From Rubrobacter sp. (GTDB lineage: Bacteria; Actinomycetota; Rubrobacteria; Rubrobacterales; Rubrobacteraceae): 64,000 nt of DNA. The notes under the pieces were generated by a model that saw nothing but the letters and a program-made list of their open reading frames with translations, was not told where the DNA came from and searched no databases. Positions within the stretch are counted from its first letter, which is position 1; every line of letters begins with the position of its first letter. The translations under genes and the position numbers were made by a program. Shown piece after piece: positions 21,398 through 30,382 of the stretch. The stretch lies in assembly GCA_013697825.1 (NCBI GenBank), contig JACCWD010000113.1, positions 1 to 64,000 on the forward strand, read 5' to 3'.

Positions 21398-21993
21398 TAA
21401 AGCTGGTTGAAGAACGCCCGCTCGGCGAGTTTCTTCCGCTCCTCCGCCGATACTTCGACATCCCTCGGGGTGAGGAGGAACACCCGGTTCGCCACAGTTT
21501 GTATGTTCCCGTCGAGGGCGTACGTGAGGCCCGCGCAAAAGTCGACCATCCGGCGCGAGAGATCCCCGTCCACGCTTTGGAGGTTCAAAATCACGGGTTG
21601 CTGGCGTTTGAAGCGGTCGGCGAGGGCTTGCGCGTCGTTGAACGAGGACGGTTCGAGGACGCTGACTTTAGCGGGTCTTTGATCCGGAACCGCCCGGAGG
21701 TGCGGGGAACTCGCGGCGGAGCCGTATCCGCCAGCGGCGGAGCTTCCGTATCTTTCGGAGGAGCCTTCGCTCCCGAAGAGGTCTCCGAGGGAGGTTCCGA
21801 ACGCCGAGGAACGTTCGGCGCGGCCGAGACGCCTCACGGCGGGGCTTGGCTCGGCTTCGCGGTTCCTTGCTCCGTTGGCGTACGGGTCTCTCACTTGGCG
21901 GTCCTCGTCTTCCTCTTCGTCGTAGTAATCGTCCTCTTCGACACCAAAGCCGAACCAGGCCGCGACCCGCTCTAGCTGGTCTCTAACTCCCAT
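21397..21993 (-). CDS. sepF: Cell division protein SepF
   Basis: EPSSFNDAQALADRFKRQQPVILNLQSVDGDLSRRMVDFCAGLTYALDGNIQTVANRVFLLTP. Confidence 0.93.
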   Translation of the reverse strand: MGVRDQLERVAAWFGFGVEEDDYYDEEEDEDRQVRDPYANGARNREAEPSPAVRRLGRAERSSAFGTSLGDLFGSEGSSERYGSSAAGGYGSAASSPHLRAVPDQRPAKVSVLEPSSFNDAQALADRFKRQQPVILNLQSVDGDLSRRMVDFCAGLTYALDGNIQTVANRVFLLTPRDVEVSAEERKKLAERAFFNQL

Positions 21994-22708
21994 CCTGCCT
22001 CCTTACGGGCACATCCTCCTCGATCAGCGTTCGCCCGATTCTTACAATGGTGGCACCCTCCTCAACCGCTACCACGTAATCACTACTCATCCCCATGGAA
22101 AGTTCCGAAAGGTCGAAGCGAGGGCTCCAGCTTCTATTTAGGCTATCACGTATTCCTTTGAGCTTCGCGAAAACATAGCGTACTTCTTCCGCCTCTTCAA
22201 CCATCGGAGCGAGCGTCATTAAACCCCGGACTTCGACTTTGCCCCCCGTCCGAGCCGCCGCCTCGAGAAGCTCCTCGACCCCATCCTCCCCCACCCCATA
22301 TTTCGACTCCTCCCCGCTCACGTTGATTTGGAGCAATATTCCAATGCCTTTGTCGTCCGCCCTTTTCGCTAATTCCTCGATAAGCCGCACCGAATCCACC
22401 GAGTGGATGAGCGAGACGCGGGGCGCGATGTCCTTCGCCTTCCGCCTTTGGACGTGGCCGATGAAATGCCACTCGAAATGCCACTCGAATATTTCCTGCT
22501 TCGACGCGAGATCCTCGGCCCGGTTCTCCCCGAGAAGAGTGGCCCCCGCCTCTTTCAAGGCGGCCATTTGCTCCGGTGAATAATATTTGCTCGCCACGAG
22601 AACCCGCACTTCCTCCCCCGAACGGCCGCTCCGTTCGAGGGCCGCCCCGATATTCCCATGCACGACTTCGAGCCGATTCCGTATCTCCGAAGCGACGACC
22701 TCCGTCAC
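21983..22708 (-). CDS. YggS-family pyridoxal phosphate-binding protein
   Basis: VLVASKYYSPEQM, LGENRAEDLASK, WHFIGHVQRRKAKDI, LSMGMSSDYVVAVEEGATIVRIGR; GTG start at 22708. Confidence 0.92.
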   Translation of the reverse strand: MTEVVASEIRNRLEVVHGNIGAALERSGRSGEEVRVLVASKYYSPEQMAALKEAGATLLGENRAEDLASKQEIFEWHFEWHFIGHVQRRKAKDIAPRVSLIHSVDSVRLIEELAKRADDKGIGILLQINVSGEESKYGVGEDGVEELLEAAARTGGKVEVRGLMTLAPMVEEAEEVRYVFAKLKGIRDSLNRSWSPRFDLSELSMGMSSDYVVAVEEGATIVRIGRTLIEEDVPVRRQDGS

Positions 22709-23646
22709 GATCCGGCCTCCGATGACATCGAAATCGCGGCGAGATTCCGGCCCGTCGCGGGCTTTTCCTTCCGGTGCGAGAAGAAGAGGTCGGGTCGGCA
22801 TCCGGTGCACATCCCGAGGTCGTGTATCTCCGAAACGCCGGAGCGTACGAGATCCACACGGATCGCATCCGGCAAAGAAAGATTCCTCCCGGAAACCACA
22901 TTTTCTCCGAACTCACGGGCGAACTTTTCAGCCATCTCTTCGGACACCTCATAACAACAACGCCGGATGCACGGCCCGATGTACGCCGCGATTTCCGACG
23001 CCGCGCCGCCCGAAGACGGGACGTTCGTCTCCGACGGACTCGACACCGGGGTTTCCGTCGCCGGGTGGCTCGACATCGGGGAGTTCGCGGCGACATCCAC
23101 CTCACCCTTCGTCCCGAACACACCTCCGACCATCTCACGCGCGGCCTTTCCCGAAATGCCGGACAACGTCCCGCGCCACCCGGAATGAACCATCCCGACG
23201 CTCTCTTCCCCGACGAGCGCGACCAGGACGCAATCCGCCACCCCGACGACGAGGCTCAAACCGCTCTCGTTCGTGATGAGAGCATCGGCCTCGCCCGCGA
23301 ACCCGCCCTCGGAAACGCGGACGACTTCATCCCCGGCGACTTGCTTCACCCACGCCGACGGATTCCCGTCCATCGCATCGCGGATGCGCGAGAGGTTCTC
23401 CTCGACGTTCCCGGCCTCGTCCCCAACCTTCGTGGAGACGTTCAAGGAATCGAAAGGAGGTTCGGAAACGCCGCCGAGGCGGGTGAAAAATTGCACCTTC
23501 GCGTTCTTCGGCGCGGGGTTCGGCTCTATAAAAACCGCGCCCCCGGCGGCGGTGATGGCCGTGCCGGGGGCTAATGCTTCCGTGTGCTTCGGCGCCACCG
23601 AAGAATCTCTAGCGGCGGCGCAGGAAGGCCGGGATGTCGAGGACAT
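22705..23646 (-). CDS. pgeF: Peptidoglycan editing factor PgeF / YfiH laccase-domain protein (start uncertain)
   Basis: [57 protein letters not shown]. Confidence 0.88.
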   Translation of the reverse strand: MSSTSRPSCAAARDSSVAPKHTEALAPGTAITAAGGAVFIEPNPAPKNAKVQFFTRLGGVSEPPFDSLNVSTKVGDEAGNVEENLSRIRDAMDGNPSAWVKQVAGDEVVRVSEGGFAGEADALITNESGLSLVVGVADCVLVALVGEESVGMVHSGWRGTLSGISGKAAREMVGGVFGTKGEVDVAANSPMSSHPATETPVSSPSETNVPSSGGAASEIAAYIGPCIRRCCYEVSEEMAEKFAREFGENVVSGRNLSLPDAIRVDLVRSGVSEIHDLGMCTGCRPDLFFSHRKEKPATGRNLAAISMSSEAGS

Positions 23647-24697
23647 CGGCCTCTTCCTGCGGCGGGGCCGGCTCGTCGTCCGGGTGGCGGTAGTCGTGCG
23701 CCGGCGCCGGCTCCTCAGCCGGACGTGCCTCGCGCCGCTGGTTGGCGATCCGCTGGTCGAAGCCCGTCGCGATGACCGTTACGGATACTTTATCTCCATA
23801 ACTATCGTCCACGACCGCCCCGAAGATGAGGTTCGCATCCTGGTGCGCGGCGTTGTGGACGATCTCCGCCGCCTCGTTCACCTCGAAGAGGCCGAGGTCC
23901 GTGCCGCCCGTGATATTCAAAATAAGCCCGGTCGCGCCCTCGATGCTCGCTTCGAGGAGCGGACTCGATATCGCCGTCTTGGCGGCTTCCTGCCCGCGGC
24001 TCTCGCTGCTCGACTCGCCGATGCCCATGAGCGCCGAGCCGGAACTCGCCATGATCGTCCTCACGTCCGCGAAGTCCAAATTGATGAGGCCCGGAACGGT
24101 AATGAGGTCCGTGATCCCCTGAACGCCTTTCCGCAAAATATCGTCGGCCATCTTGAAAGCGTCCATCATGCTCGTCCGCTTCTCGGCGACTTGGAGGAGA
24201 CGATCGTTCGGAATAATTATGAGCGAATCCACATTCTCCTTGAGGCGCTTTATGCCCTCTTCGGCGAACGTCGAGCGCCGTCGACCCTCGAACGTGAACG
24301 GCCTCGTAACCACCCCGACCGTCAAAGCACCGCCCTCGCGGGCGACCTTCGCTACGACGGGGGCCGCTCCGGTTCCGGTGCCGCCGCCCTTTCCGGCGGT
24401 GACGAACACCATGTCCGCTCCACGGAGAGCCTCTTCGATCTCGGCTTTGTTCTCCTCGGCGGCCTCCATCCCGATCTTCGGGTCGGCGCCCGCGCCGAGT
24501 CCACGGGTCAGCTTTTCACCGATGTGGATTTTCTGGTCGGCATCGCACATCTGGAGAGCCTGCGCGTCCGTGTTGATCGCTATGAACTCGACACCCTGCA
24601 AACCAGAGCCAATCATGCGATTCACAGCGTTGGTCCCCCCGCCGCCGATCCCGACAACTTTTATTACCGCCAGATAATTAGTTCCCGCGTCCAACAT
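23609..24697 (-). CDS. ftsZ: Cell division protein FtsZ
   Basis: [30 protein letters not shown] tubulin signature, C-terminal DIPAFLRRR. Confidence 0.98.
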   Translation of the reverse strand: MLDAGTNYLAVIKVVGIGGGGTNAVNRMIGSGLQGVEFIAINTDAQALQMCDADQKIHIGEKLTRGLGAGADPKIGMEAAEENKAEIEEALRGADMVFVTAGKGGGTGTGAAPVVAKVAREGGALTVGVVTRPFTFEGRRRSTFAEEGIKRLKENVDSLIIIPNDRLLQVAEKRTSMMDAFKMADDILRKGVQGITDLITVPGLINLDFADVRTIMASSGSALMGIGESSSESRGQEAAKTAISSPLLEASIEGATGLILNITGGTDLGLFEVNEAAEIVHNAAHQDANLIFGAVVDDSYGDKVSVTVIATGFDQRIANQRREARPAEEPAPAHDYRHPDDEPAPPQEEADVLDIPAFLRRR

Positions 24698-24741
24698 CTC
24701 TCCCTAGCCCTCCGTCAACTGCTTTTTCCGTGCCGGTTTCC

Positions 24742-25944
24742 TTATCTTCCTCGGAACCAACTCTTGACCGCCTCCACAATGCTACCAAAATTGATCTCCG
24801 ATGCACCTTTACTCTTTCCTCGAAGGTTATTGTTTTTAGACGAGAAGTATATCAAACCTATAGCCGTCGAATACTGAGGCTTCCGTAAAGGTTTAGAGTC
24901 GTCCTTTATGAGGCGCAGCGTCGCGGTCGCGGCGCGGACGCCGAGGATCTCCTCTGAAAGCTCGGGCATCCCGTCGAGGAGCGAGCCTCCACCGGTGAGG
25001 ACGACCCCGTGCGGGATGGAGTCGAGGAGGCGCGCCTCGGAGATCGAATCGCGGGCGTATTCGAGGACTTCGCGTGCGCGGTACTCGAGTATTTGACTGA
25101 GGAAGCTCGCGTTGTAATGGCGGTCGCCGAGCCGCACCGGAGCCACCGAATCCACGATCCTCGACAGTACCGTTCCGTACCGAACCTTGAGTTTCTCCGC
25201 GTCGGCGAATGGGATTTTGAGTCCGTACGCGACGTCGGATGTGAAGCTCTCGCCGCCGAGCGGGACGACGGCGGTGTGGGTGAGCGCGCCCCGGACGAAG
25301 ACGGCGATGTCGGTGGTTCCGCCGCCGATGTCAATGAGGGCGACGCCGTCCTCGCGGGCTTGCTCGGTGAGGCACGCCTCGGCGGAGGCGAGGGGTTCGA
25401 GGACGACGTCCGAGACCTTCATTCCGCAGTCCTCGACCGCGTGGAGGAGGTTTTGGATGCTCGACACCGCGCCGCTCACGACGTGCGCCCGCATCTTCAC
25501 CTTCCGGGCTTCGAGGCCGACGGGGTTCTTCACGCCCTCCGTGCCATCGAGGACGTACCCGCGGGGGACGACGTGGATCACCCGCTCGTCCCCGCCGAGG
25601 CTTACCTGTCGGGCTTCGGCCTCGAGTTTTCTGAGGAAACGCTCGGAAATCTGGAGGTTGCGGCCCCGGTTGAGAAGGGCGACCTCCGTGTTCGCCGAGG
25701 AGATATGCCCGCCTGCGATCCCGACGACGGCGCGGGCGCTTTTGAACTCGCAAGCCTCGATCGCCTCGGAGATCGCATCGGCGGCGAGGCCGCGGTCAAC
25801 GACGACCCCGCGTTTCAATCCGCGGCTCCTCGCCTCCCCGACCGAGAGGACTTCGACGCGGCCCCGGCGTGGATCGACGCGCCCGGCGACCGCCACGATC
25901 TTCGTGGTTCCGACGTCAATGCCGTATACGAAAGATTGAGCCAC
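24742..25944 (-). CDS. ftsA: Cell division protein FtsA
   Basis: YGIDVGTTKIVAVAG, IDIGGGTTDIAVFVRGAL, VVLTGGGSLLDG. Confidence 0.95.
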   Translation of the reverse strand: MAQSFVYGIDVGTTKIVAVAGRVDPRRGRVEVLSVGEARSRGLKRGVVVDRGLAADAISEAIEACEFKSARAVVGIAGGHISSANTEVALLNRGRNLQISERFLRKLEAEARQVSLGGDERVIHVVPRGYVLDGTEGVKNPVGLEARKVKMRAHVVSGAVSSIQNLLHAVEDCGMKVSDVVLEPLASAEACLTEQAREDGVALIDIGGGTTDIAVFVRGALTHTAVVPLGGESFTSDVAYGLKIPFADAEKLKVRYGTVLSRIVDSVAPVRLGDRHYNASFLSQILEYRAREVLEYARDSISEARLLDSIPHGVVLTGGGSLLDGMPELSEEILGVRAATATLRLIKDDSKPLRKPQYSTAIGLIYFSSKNNNLRGKSKGASEINFGSIVEAVKSWFRGR

Positions 25945-25950
25945 GTCCCG

Positions 25951-26637
25951 CTATCCCTCGGGCTCGACATCCCCGCCGACTCCCGCCCCGACGACCACCC
26001 GATCCGGAGACCGAAGATCGAAGACGGGAGCCTCCGGATTCTCCTCCATCACGTCCGGCAAAGCGCGAATCTGGCTCGCCTCGACCCCGCCGGAAAAGAT
26101 CACCGAACGACCCTCGACCGTCGCCTCCACACCGCCCGGCCCGATGCCGTCCACCGACGCGAACCTCACGCCATTCTCCTCGAAAGTCCGCACGGTATTC
26201 AAAATCTCCGGCACCCGATCCCCGTCCACCTCGACCACACTCAAATCCGCCCCTCCGAGCCCCGGAAGCTCCGCCCCGTCCCCGGAAAACACGACCCGCC
26301 GACCCTCGATCTCCGCATAAAAAACCGGACAGCGTTCCTCAACCTCAACTAAAACTATACTCGAATCCCATTCCTTCCGCACCCGAGCGACCTCGACCCA
26401 CGGATTAGCCTCGACCTCCTCTTCGACCCTCCGGGAGTTCAAAGTGAGGAGGCTCGAATACCCCGAAACGAGGCTTTCGGCCTCCGATTCGGGATACATT
26501 TCCGCCCCCGAGACCTCGATCCCATCGAGCGGAAAAAGTACATACGCCGCCACGAAAACACACGCCACCGTCGCCCCCGCCACCACGACCGAGAGCAAAA
26601 CAGCCCGGAAGATCCTCGTGGCGGCGGAAGGTTTCAT
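25951..26637 (-). CDS. ftsQ: Cell division protein FtsQ (POTRA)
   Basis: Single TM then FPLDGIEVSGAEMYPESEAESLV POTRA and NPWVEVARVRKEWDSSIVLVEVEERCPV. Confidence 0.85.
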   Translation of the reverse strand: MKPSAATRIFRAVLLSVVVAGATVACVFVAAYVLFPLDGIEVSGAEMYPESEAESLVSGYSSLLTLNSRRVEEEVEANPWVEVARVRKEWDSSIVLVEVEERCPVFYAEIEGRRVVFSGDGAELPGLGGADLSVVEVDGDRVPEILNTVRTFEENGVRFASVDGIGPGGVEATVEGRSVIFSGGVEASQIRALPDVMEENPEAPVFDLRSPDRVVVGAGVGGDVEPEG

Positions 26638-26681
26638 GGGGTCGCTCCGCCTTCGGCTCCGCTCCGGTCGTTCCACGACCG

Positions 26682-26744
26682 TTCTTCGTTCTTTGTTCTT
26701 TGTTCTTCGTTTTTGCCAAGAACCAAGAACCAAAAACCAATAAC
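26682..26744. repeat. Heptad hairpin array (9 x 7 nt) between murC and ftsQ
   Basis: TTCTTCG TTCTTTG TTCTTTG TTCTTCG TTTTTGC CAAGAAC CAAGAAC CAAAAAC CAATAAC; flanked by GTCGC...GCGAC arms. Confidence 0.8.
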
Positions 26745-26758
26745 CGGAGCGAAGCGAC

Positions 26759-28120
26759 TCACAATATCGCGAGGAGTTCCTCGCCGACGCGAGAGACGTC
26801 GCCCGCGCCAAGCGTTATGACCGTGTCGTTCGGGCCGGAGATCATGCGGAGGACGTTCGGGATGGATTCTTGATCCGGGACGTAATAAACCTCCGGGTGG
26901 TTTTGCGTCTCGCATATGGCATCCACGATAAGCTTCCCGCTCACCCCCGGCTCGGGCATCTCCCCCGCTCCGTACACTTCCGTGATGACGACCGCGTCCG
27001 CCGCCCCGAACGACTCACCGAACTCCCGGTGGAACTTCCGCGTCCGCGAGTACCGGTGCGGCTGGAAAACCGCGACGACCCGCCCGTCCGATGGAGTCGT
27101 CGCGCGGGCGACGTCGAGGGTGGCGAGGACTTCGGTCGGATGGTGGGCGTAATCGTCCACGACCCGAACGTCGGCCTCGACGCCTTTTATTTGGAAACGG
27201 CGGCGGACTCCCCCGAAGTCTGAGAGGGTGCGGGCCGCCTCGTATGCGTCATGGCCGAGCCAGCATGCGATGGAGACGGCGGCGAGAGAGTTCAAAATAT
27301 TGTGCCGTCCGTGGACGCCGAGTTCGACGATGCCGCGCTCCTCGCCGCCCTCGAAGAGGCGATACATGTTCGAGGCGAGGATATCCGCTCGGAGGTCGCC
27401 GCCGGAGATTCCGTATGTCGCGACGCGGCATGGGGAGTTTTCGGCGAGTCGCATGCAGTTCGCGTCGTCGGCGCAAAGGACGAGGTGGCCTTCGGGGGAG
27501 AGGGCGGCGACGAACTTTTCGAACGTCTCGATCACGTCGTCGAGGGAGGAATAGAAATCCGGGTGGTCGAACTCGACGTTCGTGATGATGGCCGCTTCGG
27601 GGTGGAGGTGGAGGAGAGAGCGGTCGCTCTCGTCGGCCTCGGCGACGACGAGGCCCGGCTTCTCGACGCTCGATTTTCCGAACGCGACGTTCGAGCCGAT
27701 GTCGTTGAGTTCGCCGCCGACGAGCGCGGTCAGATCTTCGCCGAGGGCGTGGAGGACGTGGGTCGTCATGCTCGTCGTCGTCGTCTTTCCGTGCGTCCCG
27801 GCGACCGCGACCCCGCGACCGTCCTCGATGATCGTCGCGAGCGCGGCGGCTCGCGGGACGACGGGGATCGAACGCCGATGGGCTTCGAGATACTCCAGGT
27901 TAGTCTTCGGAATCGCTGTCGAGACGACGACTTCATCGGCGTCCCCGACTTGCCCGGCGACGTGTCCGATATACACTTCGATGCCCGACTCCACGAGACG
28001 TTGCGTATACGGCGACTCTTTCAAATCCGAGCCGGTGACAGTGTGGCCTTTTCTCGTGAGAACCTCGGCGATGCCGCTCATGCCCGCGCCGCCGATCCCG
28101 ATCATGTGTATCTTCTTCAT
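26759..28120 (-). CDS. murC: UDP-N-acetylmuramate--L-alanine ligase
   Basis: IHMIGIGGAGMSGIAEVL, VAGTHGKTTTTSM, DDYAHHPTEVLATL. Confidence 0.96.
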   Translation of the reverse strand: MKKIHMIGIGGAGMSGIAEVLTRKGHTVTGSDLKESPYTQRLVESGIEVYIGHVAGQVGDADEVVVSTAIPKTNLEYLEAHRRSIPVVPRAAALATIIEDGRGVAVAGTHGKTTTTSMTTHVLHALGEDLTALVGGELNDIGSNVAFGKSSVEKPGLVVAEADESDRSLLHLHPEAAIITNVEFDHPDFYSSLDDVIETFEKFVAALSPEGHLVLCADDANCMRLAENSPCRVATYGISGGDLRADILASNMYRLFEGGEERGIVELGVHGRHNILNSLAAVSIACWLGHDAYEAARTLSDFGGVRRRFQIKGVEADVRVVDDYAHHPTEVLATLDVARATTPSDGRVVAVFQPHRYSRTRKFHREFGESFGAADAVVITEVYGAGEMPEPGVSGKLIVDAICETQNHPEVYYVPDQESIPNVLRMISGPNDTVITLGAGDVSRVGEELLAIL

Positions 28121-29331
28121 GCGTCCCCCTCTTTGTGTTCGTTGTCGCGTCTCGCGCCGCGCCGCGCGCCTTCTTCTTCCACCCGGTCGTTCTTCGCGCC
28201 CCCGGCTCGCGCCGCTTCGTTTTCCGAGCCTCCGCGCTTCGTGTCGTTCGTTCCGGCGGCGAGGAGCTTGTCCGCGACCTCGTCCGCCGCGGCCGGAGTC
28301 GCGAGTTCGCGTATGCGCTCGGCGAGTCCGTTTCGCCTCTTCTCGTCTTCGAGCAAGTTTTCGATGCTCGCCTTTATGGACTCCGGCGTTACTTCGAAGT
28401 CGGGAAGAAGGACCGCCGCGTCCCGCTCGGTGAAGTACCGGGCGTTGTGAAGTTGATGGTCGCCCGTCGCGTGCGGATACGGAACGAACACCGCCGCCCT
28501 CCCCGCCGCCGCGACATCGAAGAGAGATCCCGCCCCCGCCCGGCTCACGACGACGTCCGAGGCGGCGATGTACTTCCACACGTCGTCGGCGTATTCGAGG
28601 ATGCGATGCCTCGGGTTGTCCGTCGAGAGGCGAGAGAAGTCGCGCTTCCCGGCGACTTGGACGACCGTATACGGCGTCGGTAGGCGGAAAGCCTCCATCG
28701 CGGCGAGGTTTATTTTGAGCGCGCCGCCGCTCCCCCCGAAGATGAACGCGACCGGGGGGCGAAGCCCGAGTTCGGAGAGTGCGGCATCCTTCTTCGTCTC
28801 GAAGAACTCCTTTCGGGTCGGCATCCCGACCGTCTTCGCGCCTTCGAGATGCTCGGCGGCCTCGGGAAACGTCGCGAGGACTTCCTTCGTGAAGCGGCTC
28901 GCGAAGCGGTTCACGCGGCCCGGCACGGAGTTTTGCTCGTGGAGGAACGTCGGGATTTTGAGCGTGTTCGCGGCGATGACGGCGGGCGCGCTCGCGTACC
29001 CGCCGACCCCGAAGACGACGTTCGGGCGGGACTCCTTCAAAATCCTCCGGCAGCTTATGACGGCTCGCATGAAGAGGAACCCGGCCCGGATGCGGTCGTC
29101 CACGCCACCGGCGAATCCCGCGAGGGGGAGGGAGTGGAGTTCGAAGTTCGCATTCGGAACGAGAGTGGCTTCGATGCCGCTTTCGGCTCCGATGAACTCG
29201 ACGTAGGCTCCGCGTTCACGCAGGCGGTCGGCCACGCAGAGCGCGGGGATCGCGTGTCCCCCAGTCCCGCCCCCGGCTATTATTATGCGTGCTTGCGTTG
29301 GAGCGACGCTTTGGCTTCGCTTCTCTGGCAC
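28117..29331 (-). CDS. murG: UDP-GlcNAc undecaprenyl-PP-MurNAc-pentapeptide GlcNAc transferase
   Basis: IIIAGGGTGGHAIPALCVADRL, GVGGYASAPAVIAA, HEQNSVPGRVNR, VSRAGAGSLFDVAAAGRAAVFVPYPHATGDHQ. Confidence 0.96.
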   Translation of the reverse strand: MPEKRSQSVAPTQARIIIAGGGTGGHAIPALCVADRLRERGAYVEFIGAESGIEATLVPNANFELHSLPLAGFAGGVDDRIRAGFLFMRAVISCRRILKESRPNVVFGVGGYASAPAVIAANTLKIPTFLHEQNSVPGRVNRFASRFTKEVLATFPEAAEHLEGAKTVGMPTRKEFFETKKDAALSELGLRPPVAFIFGGSGGALKINLAAMEAFRLPTPYTVVQVAGKRDFSRLSTDNPRHRILEYADDVWKYIAASDVVVSRAGAGSLFDVAAAGRAAVFVPYPHATGDHQLHNARYFTERDAAVLLPDFEVTPESIKASIENLLEDEKRRNGLAERIRELATPAAADEVADKLLAAGTNDTKRGGSENEAARAGGAKNDRVEEEGARRGARRDNEHKEGDA

Positions 29332-30382
29332 GTTCGCTATCCTCCGATATGCGGTAAAGGATCCCGACCATCGCGAAGCACGCGATGAGGCTCGACCCCC
29401 CGTAGCTTATGAACGGCAATGTGATTCCGGCAAGCGGCAAGACTACCATCACCGCCCCCATGTTGAACACCGCCTGAACACAGATCATCGTCGTGAGTCC
29501 GGCGGCGAGGCACCGCCCCATCACCGTCGGAGCATGGAGCGAGATGCGGAACCCGGCGATCGCGAGGAAAGCGAAGCACCCAATGACGACCATCATCCCG
29601 GCGAGTCCGAGTTCCTCGCCGATGAGGGCGAAGATCATGTCCGTCTGAATCTCTGGCACGATCGCGCTTTGCCCGCCGCCCCCCGCCCCCGACCCGAAGA
29701 AATCCCCGGCCTTTATGGCGACCATGGATTGAACGACTTGGTAGCCGGAGCCATCCGCCACCGACCACGGATCGAGGAAAGTCATGAACCGTTGCCGACG
29801 ATACGGCTCGACGAGCATCACCATGACGAGGAAGAAGAACCCCGCAGCGCCGCAAAGCACGAGGTCGCGCGTCCTCACCTCCGAGGCCCACAAAGCCCCC
29901 GCGACCCCGGCGAGAAGCACCACCGAAGTCCCGAAATCCGGCTCGACGAGGACGAGAATGAAGAGCGCGCCGACGGCGGCGAGCGGACGAAGCGGGAGTC
30001 CGGATCCGGGCGGGATGCGCGAGAGAGCCACCGCGAGTGTCAAAACGGCGACTATTTTGGCGAACTCGGCGGGCTGCAAACTTATGAACCCGAAGTCGAA
30101 CCACCTTCTCGCCCCCCCGACTTCCTGCCCGATCCCCGGTATGAGGACGAGGAGCAAAGCCGCGAGTACCCCGAAGTACATCCACATCGCGTGCTTCCGC
30201 CACGCCGTGTATCTCACCCGGCTCGCCGCGAAGAACACGAGAACCCCGAGCGCGACGTGAACGCCCCGGATCGCCAAATACTCCGCCCCGAAGCCCCGGT
30301 ACGTCGCCGAATAAACCATCACCATTCCGAGAAGCGAAAGCCCGAGCGCGACGAAGAACATATTGGCTCGCAGCGACGTCAT
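29216..30382 (-). CDS. ftsW: Peptidoglycan glycosyltransferase FtsW
   Basis: SEDS motifs: GARRWFDFGFISLQPAEFAKI, GEELGLAGMM, GITLPFISYGGSSLI. Confidence 0.95.
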   Translation of the reverse strand: MTSLRANMFFVALGLSLLGMVMVYSATYRGFGAEYLAIRGVHVALGVLVFFAASRVRYTAWRKHAMWMYFGVLAALLLVLIPGIGQEVGGARRWFDFGFISLQPAEFAKIVAVLTLAVALSRIPPGSGLPLRPLAAVGALFILVLVEPDFGTSVVLLAGVAGALWASEVRTRDLVLCGAAGFFFLVMVMLVEPYRRQRFMTFLDPWSVADGSGYQVVQSMVAIKAGDFFGSGAGGGGQSAIVPEIQTDMIFALIGEELGLAGMMVVIGCFAFLAIAGFRISLHAPTVMGRCLAAGLTTMICVQAVFNMGAVMVVLPLAGITLPFISYGGSSLIACFAMVGILYRISEDSERAREAKPKRRSNASTHNNSRGRDWGTRDPRALRGRPPA

